Shown here piece after piece: positions 11,067 through 19,163 of a DNA stretch of 34,953 bases (position 1 is its first letter; every line of letters begins with the position of its first letter). Origin of the DNA: a virus; the IMG/VR virus record IMGVR_UViG_3300010373_000097, positions 1-34,953 of that record; one strand, 5' to 3'. A program made the translations under genes and the position numbers. The notes under the pieces were generated by a model that saw nothing but the letters and a program-made list of their open reading frames with translations, made no database searches and had not been told where the DNA came from.

Positions 11067-12562
11067 AACTGGCGCCGGTCGCAAGCGCCTTCTACCTGGA
11101 CGATAGTCCCGTCTCCTGCATCATGGGGCCGATCGGCTCCGGCAAGACGACAGCGGCAGCGTTGAAGCTCCGGCGTCTTGCGCTGACACAGACTCCTGGA
11201 CCGGACGGCGTACGTCGCTCCCGGTGGGTCATCGTACGGCGTACCGGGCCCCAGCTTCATCAGACAACGATGAAGACTTGGTTCTCGCTCTTCCCGCAGA
11301 CGCTCAAGGGCGCGCACCAGTGGGTGTCGACCCGGCAGACGCAGATCTGGCGGTACAAGCTGTCTGACGGCACGTCCGTTGAAGCGGAGTTTCTGTTCCG
11401 AGCGCTGGACGATGAGAAGGACATCGCGAACCTGCTGTCACTGGAAGTGACTGGGTTCTGGTTCAACGAGCTCGCGCAGATCGACTCGAATATCGTGGCC
11501 CACGCATCAACTCGCGCGGGACGCTATCCGAGTGCTGCGATGGGCGGCTGTCGGTGGAACGGCTGGATCGCGGACACGAACCCGTGGACGGCGACCAGCG
11601 ACTACCACGGGATGTTCGTGATGGATCCCCGCATGGGCTATGCGTTCTTCAAGCAGCCCGGCGGCATGGATCCGGACGCCGAGAACCTTGAGAACCTGCC
11701 AGGCGGCCGCGACTACTACGTGCGAGCGCTGCAGGGCTACAAGCCCTACGACGCTGACATGTACGTGCATTGTAAGTACGGCGTGTCGCGAGACGGGAAG
11801 CCTGTCTACGAGTCGTATGACGACAACTTCCACTGCGGGCCGTTTGAGTTGGTCCGAGATGGGAAAGGCGCCGTACCGATCCGGATCGGCTACGACAACA
11901 CCGGTCGCAACCCTTGCGCGCTGATCGCGCAGCGGATGGTCGACGGGCAGTGGCGGATCCGACACGAGTTCTGCGGTCAGGGCATCGGGCTCAAGGCTCA
12001 TGCGATCGCGCTACGCGCGTTCCTGGCCGAGAAGGTTCCCGGCTACCGGATCGAGAGTATTACGTGCGACCCGGCGGGCCGCGCGAAGGGTGCCGACGAT
12101 CTGGACATGCGCATGGTCATCCAGCGCGAGTTCCCCGGCGTCTCAGTACTGAACGCCAGGACCAACGAGATCGCAACGCGCATCGAAGCGGTTGAAGGGC
12201 CGCTGCGTCGTGCGGTAAATGGGAAGGCGGGGATTCTGATCCACCCCGATTGCAAGGTACTGCGCGATGCGTGCATCTCGAAGTACCACTACCGGCGCGT
12301 GAAGATCGCCGGCGACGAGCGGTACACCGACCAGCCCGAGAAGATCACGCCGTTCGCGGACGCCGCAGATGCGCTCCAGTATCTGATGCTCGGCGGCGGG
12401 GAAGGGCGCGTGTTGGATCCTGACCAACAGGGCGCGAATTTCAAATGGCCGAAAGGCGGCCAATCGGCAATTACACCGAAGCAGACTGAGGAGCAGAAGC
12501 GGCGTCGTAACGACGGCCCAGTCTTCGATCCTCGCAACGGTTCTGTGTTCAATGAGCGATAG
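11063..12562 (+). CDS. terL: Terminase large subunit (ATPase and nuclease)
   Basis: The GTG at 11063 overlaps the small subunit stop (GTGA). The ATPase domain has Walker A GPIGSGKT (residues 22-29) and a Walker B-like strand VTGFWFNE ending in the catalytic Glu (about 136). The C-terminal RNase H-like nuclease carries acidic residues at IGYDNTGRN (D278), ITCDPAG (D336) and FADAADALQY (D433/D436). The length, 499 residues, is normal for a phage terminase. It powers DNA packaging into the prohead through the portal and cuts the concatemer. Confidence 0.92.
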   Translation: MKLAPVASAFYLDDSPVSCIMGPIGSGKTTAAALKLRRLALTQTPGPDGVRRSRWVIVRRTGPQLHQTTMKTWFSLFPQTLKGAHQWVSTRQTQIWRYKLSDGTSVEAEFLFRALDDEKDIANLLSLEVTGFWFNELAQIDSNIVAHASTRAGRYPSAAMGGCRWNGWIADTNPWTATSDYHGMFVMDPRMGYAFFKQPGGMDPDAENLENLPGGRDYYVRALQGYKPYDADMYVHCKYGVSRDGKPVYESYDDNFHCGPFELVRDGKGAVPIRIGYDNTGRNPCALIAQRMVDGQWRIRHEFCGQGIGLKAHAIALRAFLAEKVPGYRIESITCDPAGRAKGADDLDMRMVIQREFPGVSVLNARTNEIATRIEAVEGPLRRAVNGKAGILIHPDCKVLRDACISKYHYRRVKIAGDERYTDQPEKITPFADAADALQYLMLGGGEGRVLDPDQQGANFKWPKGGQSAITPKQTEEQKRRRNDGPVFDPRNGSVFNER

Positions 12563-12941
12563 CCCAAGAGAGCGCAGCAAACGTTATTACGCCCAGAATC
12601 GCGAAAAGATACGGGCGCGCACTCGGGCTTGGTACGCGGCTAACCGACCGCGAGCGCTAGAAATTAGGCGAGAGTGGCGCCGGAAAAACGCCGAGCGTAA
12701 GCGGGTCACTGACCGTCGTGCGAAGGGTTTGCCGGACGCCCCTTACCCGCCAACGGAAGCGTGCGAGTGCTGTGGGCGTCCTGCGCGATTAGAGAAAACT
12801 GCGTTGTGCTTTGATCATGACCATGCGACCGGCTCATTTCGCGGTTGGATATGTGCGGCGTGTAATTTGGGTCTCGGCAAGTTAGGAGACACTGTAGCGG
12901 GACTGGAAAAAGCTCTCGCGTATTTACGGAGAGTTGTGTGA
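12552..12941 (+). CDS. Endonuclease VII-like HNH nuclease, copy 1
   Basis: The ATG at 12552 overlaps the end of the terminase gene by 11 nt. The C-terminal domain has the recombination endonuclease VII pattern: CECCGRPARLEK (zinc ligands), CFDHDHATGSFRGWICAACN with the catalytic DHDH at about residues 88-91, then LGLGKLGD. The N-terminal 55 residues are a very basic helix rich in Arg. Endonuclease VII resolves branched DNA before packaging; free-standing copies are often mobile. A second gene of the same size and motif lies at 22640-23035. Confidence 0.85.
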   Translation: MSDSPRERSKRYYAQNREKIRARTRAWYAANRPRALEIRREWRRKNAERKRVTDRRAKGLPDAPYPPTEACECCGRPARLEKTALCFDHDHATGSFRGWICAACNLGLGKLGDTVAGLEKALAYLRRVV

Positions 12942-13633
12942 CCGGTAAGTCGCTCGTCCCATACAAGGCGCCGTCGCTTCTCGATGATGAGGGCGCAGGC
13001 AGCATTCTCGACCGAGTCACGACCGGCGCGAGAATCTACCTTATGCGTCACGGGCGCACGGCGCTCGACATGGAGAAGCGTTCCGACGGTTGGCTCGATC
13101 TGCCGCTGTCGGACGAAGGCCAACGGCAGTTGATCGACTCGCAGCAGATGCTCAAGCAGGTTCCGCTGTCGACGATATACACGCCGGACTTGAAGCGCAC
13201 GCGCGAGACGGCGGATCTTGTGAAGTCCGGCACGTTGTCGGATCCGAAGATCGTCGTCGACGACGACCTGAAGACATGGAACCTCGGTATCTACGCCGGC
13301 ACACTGAAGAAGTACAGTCGGCCGGAAGTGAAGCAGTTGATGGACAACCCGAAGGCATCGCCTCCGGGCGGTGAGCCTTACGCGACGTTTCTCGCGCGCT
13401 TCCTGCCGAAGTTTCAGAAAATCGCGATCAAAGCGCAGCGCGCTGGCGATCCGGTTCTGATCATCTGCTCCGGCTCGCTTTTGCGATGCCTCGGCAACAT
13501 GTACCTCGGCGGGGGTGACACGATCGATCTCGACGAGGGTGGTCTCGCGTGCATGCGCCAGACCAGCTATGGATTTACTGGTGAGGTAATTCTGGGTGGA
13601 GAGCCCAGCGACGACGCGTACGAGTCAGCTTAG
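12938..13633 (+). CDS. Histidine phosphatase superfamily protein with altered active site
   Basis: The GTG at 12938 follows GGAGAG and overlaps the previous TGA. The fold signature is clear: YLMRHGRTALD with the phospho-accepting His38, PLSDEGQRQL, and YTPDLKRTRETADLV. The canonical second His (in VSHGGVLR) is replaced by Ser178 in ICSGSLLRCLG, and the usual Glu of the acid loop is missing in LKTWNLGIYAG. Known relatives remove phosphate from sugars, nucleotides or proteins. The losses suggest altered or lost catalysis. Similar genes occur in some podophages near the terminase; the role there is unknown to me. Confidence 0.8.
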   Translation: MTGKSLVPYKAPSLLDDEGAGSILDRVTTGARIYLMRHGRTALDMEKRSDGWLDLPLSDEGQRQLIDSQQMLKQVPLSTIYTPDLKRTRETADLVKSGTLSDPKIVVDDDLKTWNLGIYAGTLKKYSRPEVKQLMDNPKASPPGGEPYATFLARFLPKFQKIAIKAQRAGDPVLIICSGSLLRCLGNMYLGGGDTIDLDEGGLACMRQTSYGFTGEVILGGEPSDDAYESA

Positions 13634-13655
13634 TCTCCTCGATACCGATGGGCAG

Positions 13656-14060
13656 ATGGTTTGCGAGTGGTACGTCGTGTTCCACCGCCGGTACTGGACC
13701 CGCTGGTTCTTTCGGGGGCTGAAGAAGGGATTTCAACACGTCGAGCTCGCGCGGCCGATACGCATCGGCCCGGAGATCGGCGATGTCGTTTGGCTCCACA
13801 TGCTCCCGGCGTTCGAGATGCTCGACGCGGAGCTTGCATTCGACTCGCGCCCTCCGTGGGTGCGCTGCCCCGAGTCTACGGTGCAGAAGGTCACAGCGAT
13901 GCGCCCGAAAGGGAAGGTGCGCAGCTGGTTTCACATTGGGCCGATCACGTGTGTCGAAGCCGTCAAGTGGGCGCTCGGCATCAGATCGTTTTGGCTGCGA
14001 ACCCCTTGGCAGCTCTATCGGTACATCCAGAGGCGTGGCGGCGTTGTTATCTCCGAATGA
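13656..14060 (+). CDS. Hypothetical protein, possibly permuted papain-like fold, 134 aa
   Basis: I chose the ATG at 13656; a GTG at 13596 would overlap the phosphatase by 38 nt and lacks a better site. The protein reads MVCEWYVVFHRRYWTRWFF, then FQHVELARPIRIG and, near the end, HIGPITCVEAVKWALGI followed by TPWQLYRYIQRR. The order His (FQHVEL) then Cys (TCVEAVK) resembles circularly permuted NlpC/P60 or LRAT-like proteins, and I recall C-elVK-LGI-TPyqLYryL endings in phage hypotheticals. The catalytic reading is inference. It lies between terminase-linked genes and the portal. Confidence 0.6.
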   Translation: MVCEWYVVFHRRYWTRWFFRGLKKGFQHVELARPIRIGPEIGDVVWLHMLPAFEMLDAELAFDSRPPWVRCPESTVQKVTAMRPKGKVRSWFHIGPITCVEAVKWALGIRSFWLRTPWQLYRYIQRRGGVVISE

Positions 14061-14493
14061 TTGGATACAAATCGCACTCGGTCTCCGCGCCCCAGTAGTT
14101 TACTTCGGTGGCGGCGGTGGCAGTGGCGGCCCGACGCTGCAGCAGCAGCAGTTGGAAAAGAACCAGGCGATGACCACTGCGGAGCAGAACCTTGAGGAGA
14201 ACGAGCAGCGCAAAGGAATTCTGAGCGCGGCGTTCGGCACCCGCGTGTTTCGCGGCTCGGCTCTGTCGCGTGCACTCCGGGGCAACACCTCCGGCAATGA
14301 AGCCACGGGCGCCCCGAGCGCCACGCAGAGACGGAATTCGAACGCCCCGATTGTAGCGCCGCAGAGCAGCCTGCTGGATGCGCGTGAATCGCGTGCCAGT
14401 GGTGCAACGCCTGCAGGCGGCGCAGGCGCTTCGGCGTCGGTCTCGGCAGCGTCGTATGGCGGCCGCACCGGCGGCGGCATCGGTAATCGGTAA
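14044..14493 (+). CDS. Gly/Ser/Ala-rich hypothetical protein before the portal, about 149 aa
   Basis: The frame is open far upstream, but the only plausible start after the previous gene's body is TTG at 14044, in a 17-nt overlap. A short hydrophobic start (DWIQIALGLRAPVVYF) is followed by GGGGGSGG, a Gln/Glu-rich helix (LQQQQLEKNQAMTTAEQNLE), and a low-complexity Ala/Ser/Gly tail. The stop overlaps the portal ATG (TAATG). Small Gly-rich proteins are often seen just before the portal in podophages. The function is unknown and the start uncertain. Confidence 0.55.
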   Translation: MLSPNDWIQIALGLRAPVVYFGGGGGSGGPTLQQQQLEKNQAMTTAEQNLEENEQRKGILSAAFGTRVFRGSALSRALRGNTSGNEATGAPSATQRRNSNAPIVAPQSSLLDARESRASGATPAGGAGASASVSAASYGGRTGGGIGNR

Positions 14494-16127
14494 TGCTGCT
14501 CTCGCGGTTGCCGTCAGGTCTTGAGGACGTCGATGCGCTGCTGAAGCGGCGTGCGAACGCGTCCGTCAAGCGTGAACTATGGCGCGCTCTGTACCGCGAC
14601 GCGTATCTCTACGCTATGCCGGCCCGCGAGACCTTCACGTACCACACCGAAGGTCAGTACCGTAACAACCGGTTGTTCGACTCGACGCTGCAGGAAGCAA
14701 CCTACACAGCGGCGAACACATTGTGCGCGCTCCTCTTCCCTTCGTGGGTGGAGTGGGTGCAGCTGTCTCCGGGCGGTGACCTGACGCAGGACCTGCTCGA
14801 GAAGCACCCTGAGATTCTCGACGGACTACAGAAGGCGACGAAGACGTTCTTCCGGTATCTGAACGCGTCGAACTTCAACAGCGTCATCAGCGAGGCGGCG
14901 CAGGACCTGCAGGTCGGCACGGCCGCGCTGTCGTTCGACGAAGGCGACATGGACAACCCGTTCGTCTTCGAGTCGATCCCGACGTCGATCCTCGAACTCG
15001 AGGAAGGCCCGAACGGCACGATTGAGACGAAGTTCATGGAGCGCGAGATTCTCGCGCGCAATCTGCTGCGAACGTACCCCGGGCTCGAAGTGTTCGACCT
15101 GCCGGATGCGACGCAGAAGATGTTGAAGGATTCACCTGACCAGAAGGTCAAGATCATCCAGTGCGAGATCTATGATGCGGATACGAAGCAGTACTTCGGC
15201 GTCGTAGTCGACGGCAATACAATCATCTGGCGTTACCGCTACGGCCAGAGCTGCCCGTTGATTGTGGCTCGTGCTTCGAAGACGGCGGGCGAAACGTACG
15301 GCCGTGGCCGTGTGCTCCTGGCGCTGGCCGATGCGCGCACGCTGGACCGTATGCAAGAGTTCACACTCGCGCAGGCGGCCCTGCAGCTCGCCCCTCCAAT
15401 GACGGGCGTCAGCGACGGCGTGCTGAACCCGTACACGGCGAGCCTGACGCCGAACACGATTATCCCGGTCGCCAGCAACGCGGACAACAGCCCGTCGCTG
15501 CGGCCGATTGAGACCGGCGCGAACTTCAACATCACCGAGCAGATGATGAAGAACCTGCGCGAGCGCGTGCGCCGGACGATGCTCGGTCCGGAGCCCAGCG
15601 AAGGCCCGGTCAAGAGCGCGACTGAGATCAGCGTGGCCGACCGCAATCGCCTCTGGGCGATGAACGGCGAGTACATGCGCGTCCAGGCGGAGCTGCAGGC
15701 CAAGATCGTCGCCCGTGGCGTCTACATCCTTCAGAAGAAGGGGTTGATGCCGAAGTTCAAGATCGACGGGCGCTCGGTGGTTATCAAGTACACCTCGCCG
15801 TTCGCGACCACGCAGAACGCGGACGACTTGATCAACCTGCAAAAGACAATTCAGACGGTTTTGTCGATGGGTCCGCAAGCAGGCCCCACTGCGCTTGCGA
15901 TGGGCCTGAAGACGAAGGACATGCCGGCGTACATCGCGCGCCTCAACGGCGTACCCGAGAAGCTGATCATGACCGAGGACGATCGGCAGCAGCTGGTGAA
16001 GGACGGCATGACAGCCAACACGGCGATGCAGGCTAACCAGCAGGATCACGCGCAGGGGATGGCTGCGGCAACCGCATCAGGAGAGCAGGCCGGAGCGGCA
16101 CCACCCGAAGGCATGCCTCCGCAATAG
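14493..16127 (+). CDS. Podovirus portal (head-to-tail connector)
   Basis: The ATG at 14493 overlaps the previous stop. The 544-residue protein has the podophage portal pattern: N-terminal helical region (VKRELWRALYRDAYLYAMPA), LFDSTLQEATYTAANTLCALL and SWVEWVQLSPG, then a central wing and stem domain with TYGRGRVLLALADARTLDRM and the C-terminal LRERVRRTML and SATEISVADRNRLW motifs. Twelve copies form the ring through which DNA is packaged and ejected. It lies directly before the scaffold and capsid genes. The C-terminus ends in a low-complexity Ala/Gln/Pro tail. Confidence 0.92.
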   Translation: MLLSRLPSGLEDVDALLKRRANASVKRELWRALYRDAYLYAMPARETFTYHTEGQYRNNRLFDSTLQEATYTAANTLCALLFPSWVEWVQLSPGGDLTQDLLEKHPEILDGLQKATKTFFRYLNASNFNSVISEAAQDLQVGTAALSFDEGDMDNPFVFESIPTSILELEEGPNGTIETKFMEREILARNLLRTYPGLEVFDLPDATQKMLKDSPDQKVKIIQCEIYDADTKQYFGVVVDGNTIIWRYRYGQSCPLIVARASKTAGETYGRGRVLLALADARTLDRMQEFTLAQAALQLAPPMTGVSDGVLNPYTASLTPNTIIPVASNADNSPSLRPIETGANFNITEQMMKNLRERVRRTMLGPEPSEGPVKSATEISVADRNRLWAMNGEYMRVQAELQAKIVARGVYILQKKGLMPKFKIDGRSVVIKYTSPFATTQNADDLINLQKTIQTVLSMGPQAGPTALAMGLKTKDMPAYIARLNGVPEKLIMTEDDRQQLVKDGMTANTAMQANQQDHAQGMAAATASGEQAGAAPPEGMPPQ

Positions 16128-16138
16128 GAGAAGTTTGA

Positions 16139-16459
16139 GTGGCCGAGGAGAAGGGCGGCGATTGGTTAGATGAACTCTTTCCGAACGCTGCGAAACAGCG
16201 GGCGGAAATGCACGAGAAAGGTCTCGTGTTTGCCCAGAAGTATTTGGTGTTCGCGGGACCGACAGCGGATCCGCGGGCACGCGAGTTGTTTGATCACTGG
16301 ACCAGCACGGTGCGCATGGCGCGCCTCGGTCGATCGGCAACTGTGCAGGAGTTAGCGGCGCACAACGCGCTGCGAGAGTTCGTGGAGGGCATTCGCGCCC
16401 AAATCGAATTCGCAATGGCGAACGTGCAAACGATCGCGCCAAGGAAGAACGATGTCTGA
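16139..16459 (+). CDS. Small helical hypothetical protein with DWLD start, 106 aa
   Basis: The GTG at 16139 follows AGGAGAAG. It begins MAEEKGGDWLDELFPNAAKQ, sharing the GDWLD motif with the starts of the proteins at 9793 and 10470. The rest is helical (AKQRAEMHEKGLVFAQKYLV, then a central helix and a long C-terminal helix). No catalytic motif is visible. Position between portal and scaffold, in an overlap with the scaffold gene, suggests a head-assembly role. Confidence 0.65.
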   Translation: MAEEKGGDWLDELFPNAAKQRAEMHEKGLVFAQKYLVFAGPTADPRARELFDHWTSTVRMARLGRSATVQELAAHNALREFVEGIRAQIEFAMANVQTIAPRKNDV

Positions 16460-17432
16460 CCCCACACCCGCCGCGGCAGTTCCTGCCACACCGGCGGCGG
16501 CGCCAGCACCGGCAGCGGCCCCACCGGCCGCCGCTTCTGCTCCAGCTCCTGCCGCTACTCCGCCGGCTCCTGCGCCGGCACCCGCCCCAGCTCCTGCTCC
16601 GGCAGCCGCTGAAGGCGAATCACTGCTTCCCGCGGAACCGGCAGCGCCGGCGCCCGCCCCGCAAACCGAAGCGGAGAAGATCGAGGCAGCCCGCAAGCTC
16701 GTCAAGGAAGCCGACGCTGCTGCTGACCCGAACAGCGGCAAAGCATGGCTCCTGAATGACGGCGTGATGGGCCAAGGCGAGAAGCCCGGCTGGTTCAAGC
16801 AGGACAAGTACAAGACGGTCGCTGCGCAGGCGGAAGCCTACGTGGCGCTCGAGGGCCGCTTCGGTGCCTTCACCGGCGCGCCGAAGAATGCCGAAGGGAA
16901 GATCGAGTACACGTACACACCGCCCGAGGGTGTCACGTTCACATCCGATCATCCGATCGCGCAGGGATTCTTCGAGTGGGCGGGCAAGAACCAGCTGAGT
17001 CAGCAAGGGGCGACTGAGCTCCTGAATCAGCTGGTGGCGTACGAGGCGGCACAGGTCGTTCCGATGTCGGACGTCAAAGCGGCCATCGGTGCGGATGCTG
17101 ATACGCGCATCGCCAACGTCGCCGCATGGGGTAAGGCGAATCTGGGTGCAGAGGGCTATGCCTCGCTGCGCGCCGCGCTGACGCCCAGCAAGCAGACGGC
17201 GGCTGTGTTTCAAGTCATCGAGCAGATGATCGGCAAGAGCGCGCAGGCCCGGATCCCGACTCCGTCGCGTGAAGGTTCTGTGCCCGCTGGCGGCGCTGCT
17301 GGCTTGGATGCGATCCGCGCAGCGCACGGCGAGAAGACCCCGGACGGGAAGCTGAAGGTCGACGTCGACCCGAAGTACCGCGCCGATATCGAGAAGCGAT
17401 ACAGAGACTACTACGCAGGTCAAGCAGCGTAG
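16452..17432 (+). CDS. Scaffolding protein
   Basis: The ATG at 16452 overlaps the previous gene by 8 nt. Residues 5-70 are an extreme Ala/Pro low-complexity tract. The remaining 250 residues are helical and charged, with GWFKQDKYKTVAAQAEAYVAL followed by YTPPEGVTF-type and WGKANLGAEGYASLRAAL segments and a Lys/Asp/Tyr-rich C-terminus (KYRADIEKRYRDYYAG). Length, composition and position between the portal and capsid genes are typical of podophage scaffolds, which guide prohead assembly and are then lost. The basic tail would bind the capsid protein. Confidence 0.8.
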   Translation: MSDPTPAAAVPATPAAAPAPAAAPPAAASAPAPAATPPAPAPAPAPAPAPAAAEGESLLPAEPAAPAPAPQTEAEKIEAARKLVKEADAAADPNSGKAWLLNDGVMGQGEKPGWFKQDKYKTVAAQAEAYVALEGRFGAFTGAPKNAEGKIEYTYTPPEGVTFTSDHPIAQGFFEWAGKNQLSQQGATELLNQLVAYEAAQVVPMSDVKAAIGADADTRIANVAAWGKANLGAEGYASLRAALTPSKQTAAVFQVIEQMIGKSAQARIPTPSREGSVPAGGAAGLDAIRAAHGEKTPDGKLKVDVDPKYRADIEKRYRDYYAGQAA

Positions 17433-17445
17433 TTTGATTCGCACT

Positions 17446-17474
17446 GGGGAATCGTAGTGACCCTACGATTCTCC
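17446..17474 (+). promoter_or_regulatory. Strong hairpin in the leader of the capsid gene
   Basis: GGGGAATCGTAG and CTACGATTCTCC form a 12-bp stem (one G-U) with a TGACC loop in the 209-nt gap between scaffold and capsid genes. No U-tract follows, so it is more likely a processing or stability structure than a terminator. A 62-codon frame overlaps it, but I do not think that is a gene. Confidence 0.5.
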
Positions 17475-17641
17475 AGACAGAATCAAAAGATTCCGGACGA
17501 TCGCGGGGACCTTCGCAAGAAGCCCGCAACCCAATCGTTCAAGGCGAGAGAGGGCCGGGAGACCGGGACCCCGATTGAGCTGATTCGCCGTGGAAGCCGG
17601 CGCGTTGACAAGACTCTCCCTCAACCAATCAGGAAACACCA

Positions 17642-18517
17642 ATGAGCATTCATCTGGGTGGCACGTATACCGCCACCACGAACGCTGCGATTGCCGCGTT
17701 CGACACAGAGGTGAAGCTGGCCTACCAGGGCGAAGGCGTACTTCGTCCCACGGTGCGCGTCAAGTCAGGTGTGGTCGGCCAACAGTTCGCGTTCCGTAAG
17801 ATCGGCGCGAGCGTGGCCTATCAGCAGACTGCGTCTGCCGAAGAGATCACCCCGAACGACACCAGCCACACCAAGATCTTCGCCACGCTGACCAGCTGGC
17901 GCGTAGGCGACTACACCGACCTGTTCGATCAGGCGGAGACCAACATCGACGAGCGTACGTACCTGGCAAAGGACAACGCGAAGGCGATCGGTCGTACCGA
18001 GGACCAGCTGATCATCAACGCCCTCGCGGCGGTGAGCAATGCTGCCGGCACAGTAGCTTCCGGCTACGGCGGCACGAACACCGGCTTGACTGCGGACAAG
18101 ATCCGTCACTCCAAGCGCTACCTCGTGCAGCAGCAGGCTTCCGGCGGCGATCACTACATGGCGATCAATGCGATTGCTCTCGAGACGGCTCTGGCCGAGA
18201 TCGAAGTGACGAGCGCCGACTACCAGACCATGCGGCTTCTGACCGATGCCGACATGAACAACAAGAAGGCTTTCGGCTTCACCTTCAAGGTGATCGAAAA
18301 CCGCGTGGAAGGTGGTCTGCCTGCAGGTTCCAGCAACGTGACCGAGTGCTTCGCGTATGACCGCGCGGCCGTAGGTCTCGCAACGGCGATCGAGCCGCAG
18401 TCCCGGGTCGACTACATCCCGCAGAACAATGCGTGGCTGTCTCAGTCGATCTACATGGGCGGCAGCGCGATCATCGATTCGCTGGGTGTCGTGGTCGTCA
18501 ACGTGTACGGCGTCTAA
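17642..18517 (+). CDS. Major capsid protein
   Basis: The ATG at 17642 follows AGGAAA. The 291-residue protein starts MSIHLGGTYTATTNAAIAAF and has the podophage capsid pattern: an N-arm, then VKLAYQGEGVLRPTVRVKSG and VVGQQFAFRKIG, ITPNDTSHTKIFATLTSWRV, RTEDQLIINALAA, and late DYIPQNNAWLSQSIYMGGSA ending VVVVNVYGV. The fold is expected to be HK97-like. It lies after the scaffold and its long leader, and before a small gene and a strong terminator, consistent with high expression. Confidence 0.92.
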   Translation: MSIHLGGTYTATTNAAIAAFDTEVKLAYQGEGVLRPTVRVKSGVVGQQFAFRKIGASVAYQQTASAEEITPNDTSHTKIFATLTSWRVGDYTDLFDQAETNIDERTYLAKDNAKAIGRTEDQLIINALAAVSNAAGTVASGYGGTNTGLTADKIRHSKRYLVQQQASGGDHYMAINAIALETALAEIEVTSADYQTMRLLTDADMNNKKAFGFTFKVIENRVEGGLPAGSSNVTECFAYDRAAVGLATAIEPQSRVDYIPQNNAWLSQSIYMGGSAIIDSLGVVVVNVYGV

Positions 18518-18547
18518 GCGCTGCGCACCTAACACAGGAACACGACA

Positions 18548-18847
18548 ATGGCTTACAGCTCATTCAACACGCAGTTCACTCGGGTCGGTCCTCCGAATGA
18601 TCTCTGCCCGACCATTTGGACCTATGTCACGACCGACACTCTGTCGGCGATCGACCAGCCGGGGTACTTCAATGCCCTGGCCCCGAAGCTCAAAGCAGGC
18701 GACCTGATCTATGTCAGCTCGGCCAGCTCGCCTTGGGTCAATGCGTTGATCCCGGTCAAGTCGAACTCGCGGAACATCTCGGCGAACCCCCCGGTTGCGG
18801 GCGTCGTTGTGATCTTCAGCGGCTTCACGCTGACCACCTCGGCCTGA
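18548..18847 (+). CDS. Hypothetical virion protein after the capsid gene, 99 aa
   Basis: The ATG at 18548 follows AGGAA. The protein starts MAYSSFNTQFTRVGPPNDLC and is beta-rich, with the central GDLIYVSSASSPWVNALIPV and a hydrophobic end (VVVIFSGFTLTTS). It is co-transcribed with the capsid gene and closed by a terminator, which is typical for capsid decoration or cement proteins or for head fibres. That role is inference. I do not recognise the sequence family. Confidence 0.6.
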   Translation: MAYSSFNTQFTRVGPPNDLCPTIWTYVTTDTLSAIDQPGYFNALAPKLKAGDLIYVSSASSPWVNALIPVKSNSRNISANPPVAGVVVIFSGFTLTTSA

Positions 18848-18853
18848 TCCATC

Positions 18854-18887
18854 TGGGGCGGGGACTTCCACCCGCCCCATCTTTTCT
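18854..18887 (+). terminator. Rho-independent terminator after the capsid unit
   Basis: TGGGGCGGG and CCCGCCCCA form a perfect 9-bp stem around an 8-nt loop, followed by TCTTTTCT. It stands 7 nt after the stop of the small virion gene and should end or attenuate transcription downstream of the capsid gene. Confidence 0.8.
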
Positions 18888-18898
18888 GGGAGTACGAC

Positions 18899-19159
18899 GT
18901 GACACAGCACTTGGTGAAGTGGACACCGTTCGACTTTGCATGTCGACTGCGCTCACTTCAGCAAGGGTCGTTGAACGTCGGTAATACACAGCAGAACCGG
19001 CTCAACTTACTCGCCCTAGCGACCGCGGAAGCGAATGCAGGTGCCCGTTGGGCGAAGTGGAATGTGACTCGCGCGGCCAATACGGCTCCGCGTTCACTGT
19101 TGATGATCTTCGTGCAGAACGTTCCAGGGTATGTACCGCCCGTAGGCACGAACGACTGA
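18899..19159 (+). CDS. Hypothetical protein, 86 aa
   Basis: The GTG at 18899 follows GGGAG, just after the capsid terminator. The protein (MTQHLVKWTPFDFACRLRSL...) has a helical, Asn/Ala-rich middle and a Pro-rich end (NVPGYVPPVG). No membrane segment or catalytic motif is seen, and the family is unknown. It precedes the carbohydrate module. Confidence 0.5.
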   Translation: MTQHLVKWTPFDFACRLRSLQQGSLNVGNTQQNRLNLLALATAEANAGARWAKWNVTRAANTAPRSLLMIFVQNVPGYVPPVGTND

Positions 19160-19163
19160 CGCC

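Noticed and set aside
15132-16049. Long minus-strand frames opposite the portal, capsid, tail-tube and ejection genes
   Set aside because: They mirror the third-position GC bias of the real genes, are Arg/His/Val-rich, and lack ribosome sites.
17457-17645. A 62-codon frame before the capsid gene with an ATGA overlap
   Set aside because: It starts inside a strong hairpin, lacks a ribosome site, and the capsid gene has its own AGGAAA site.
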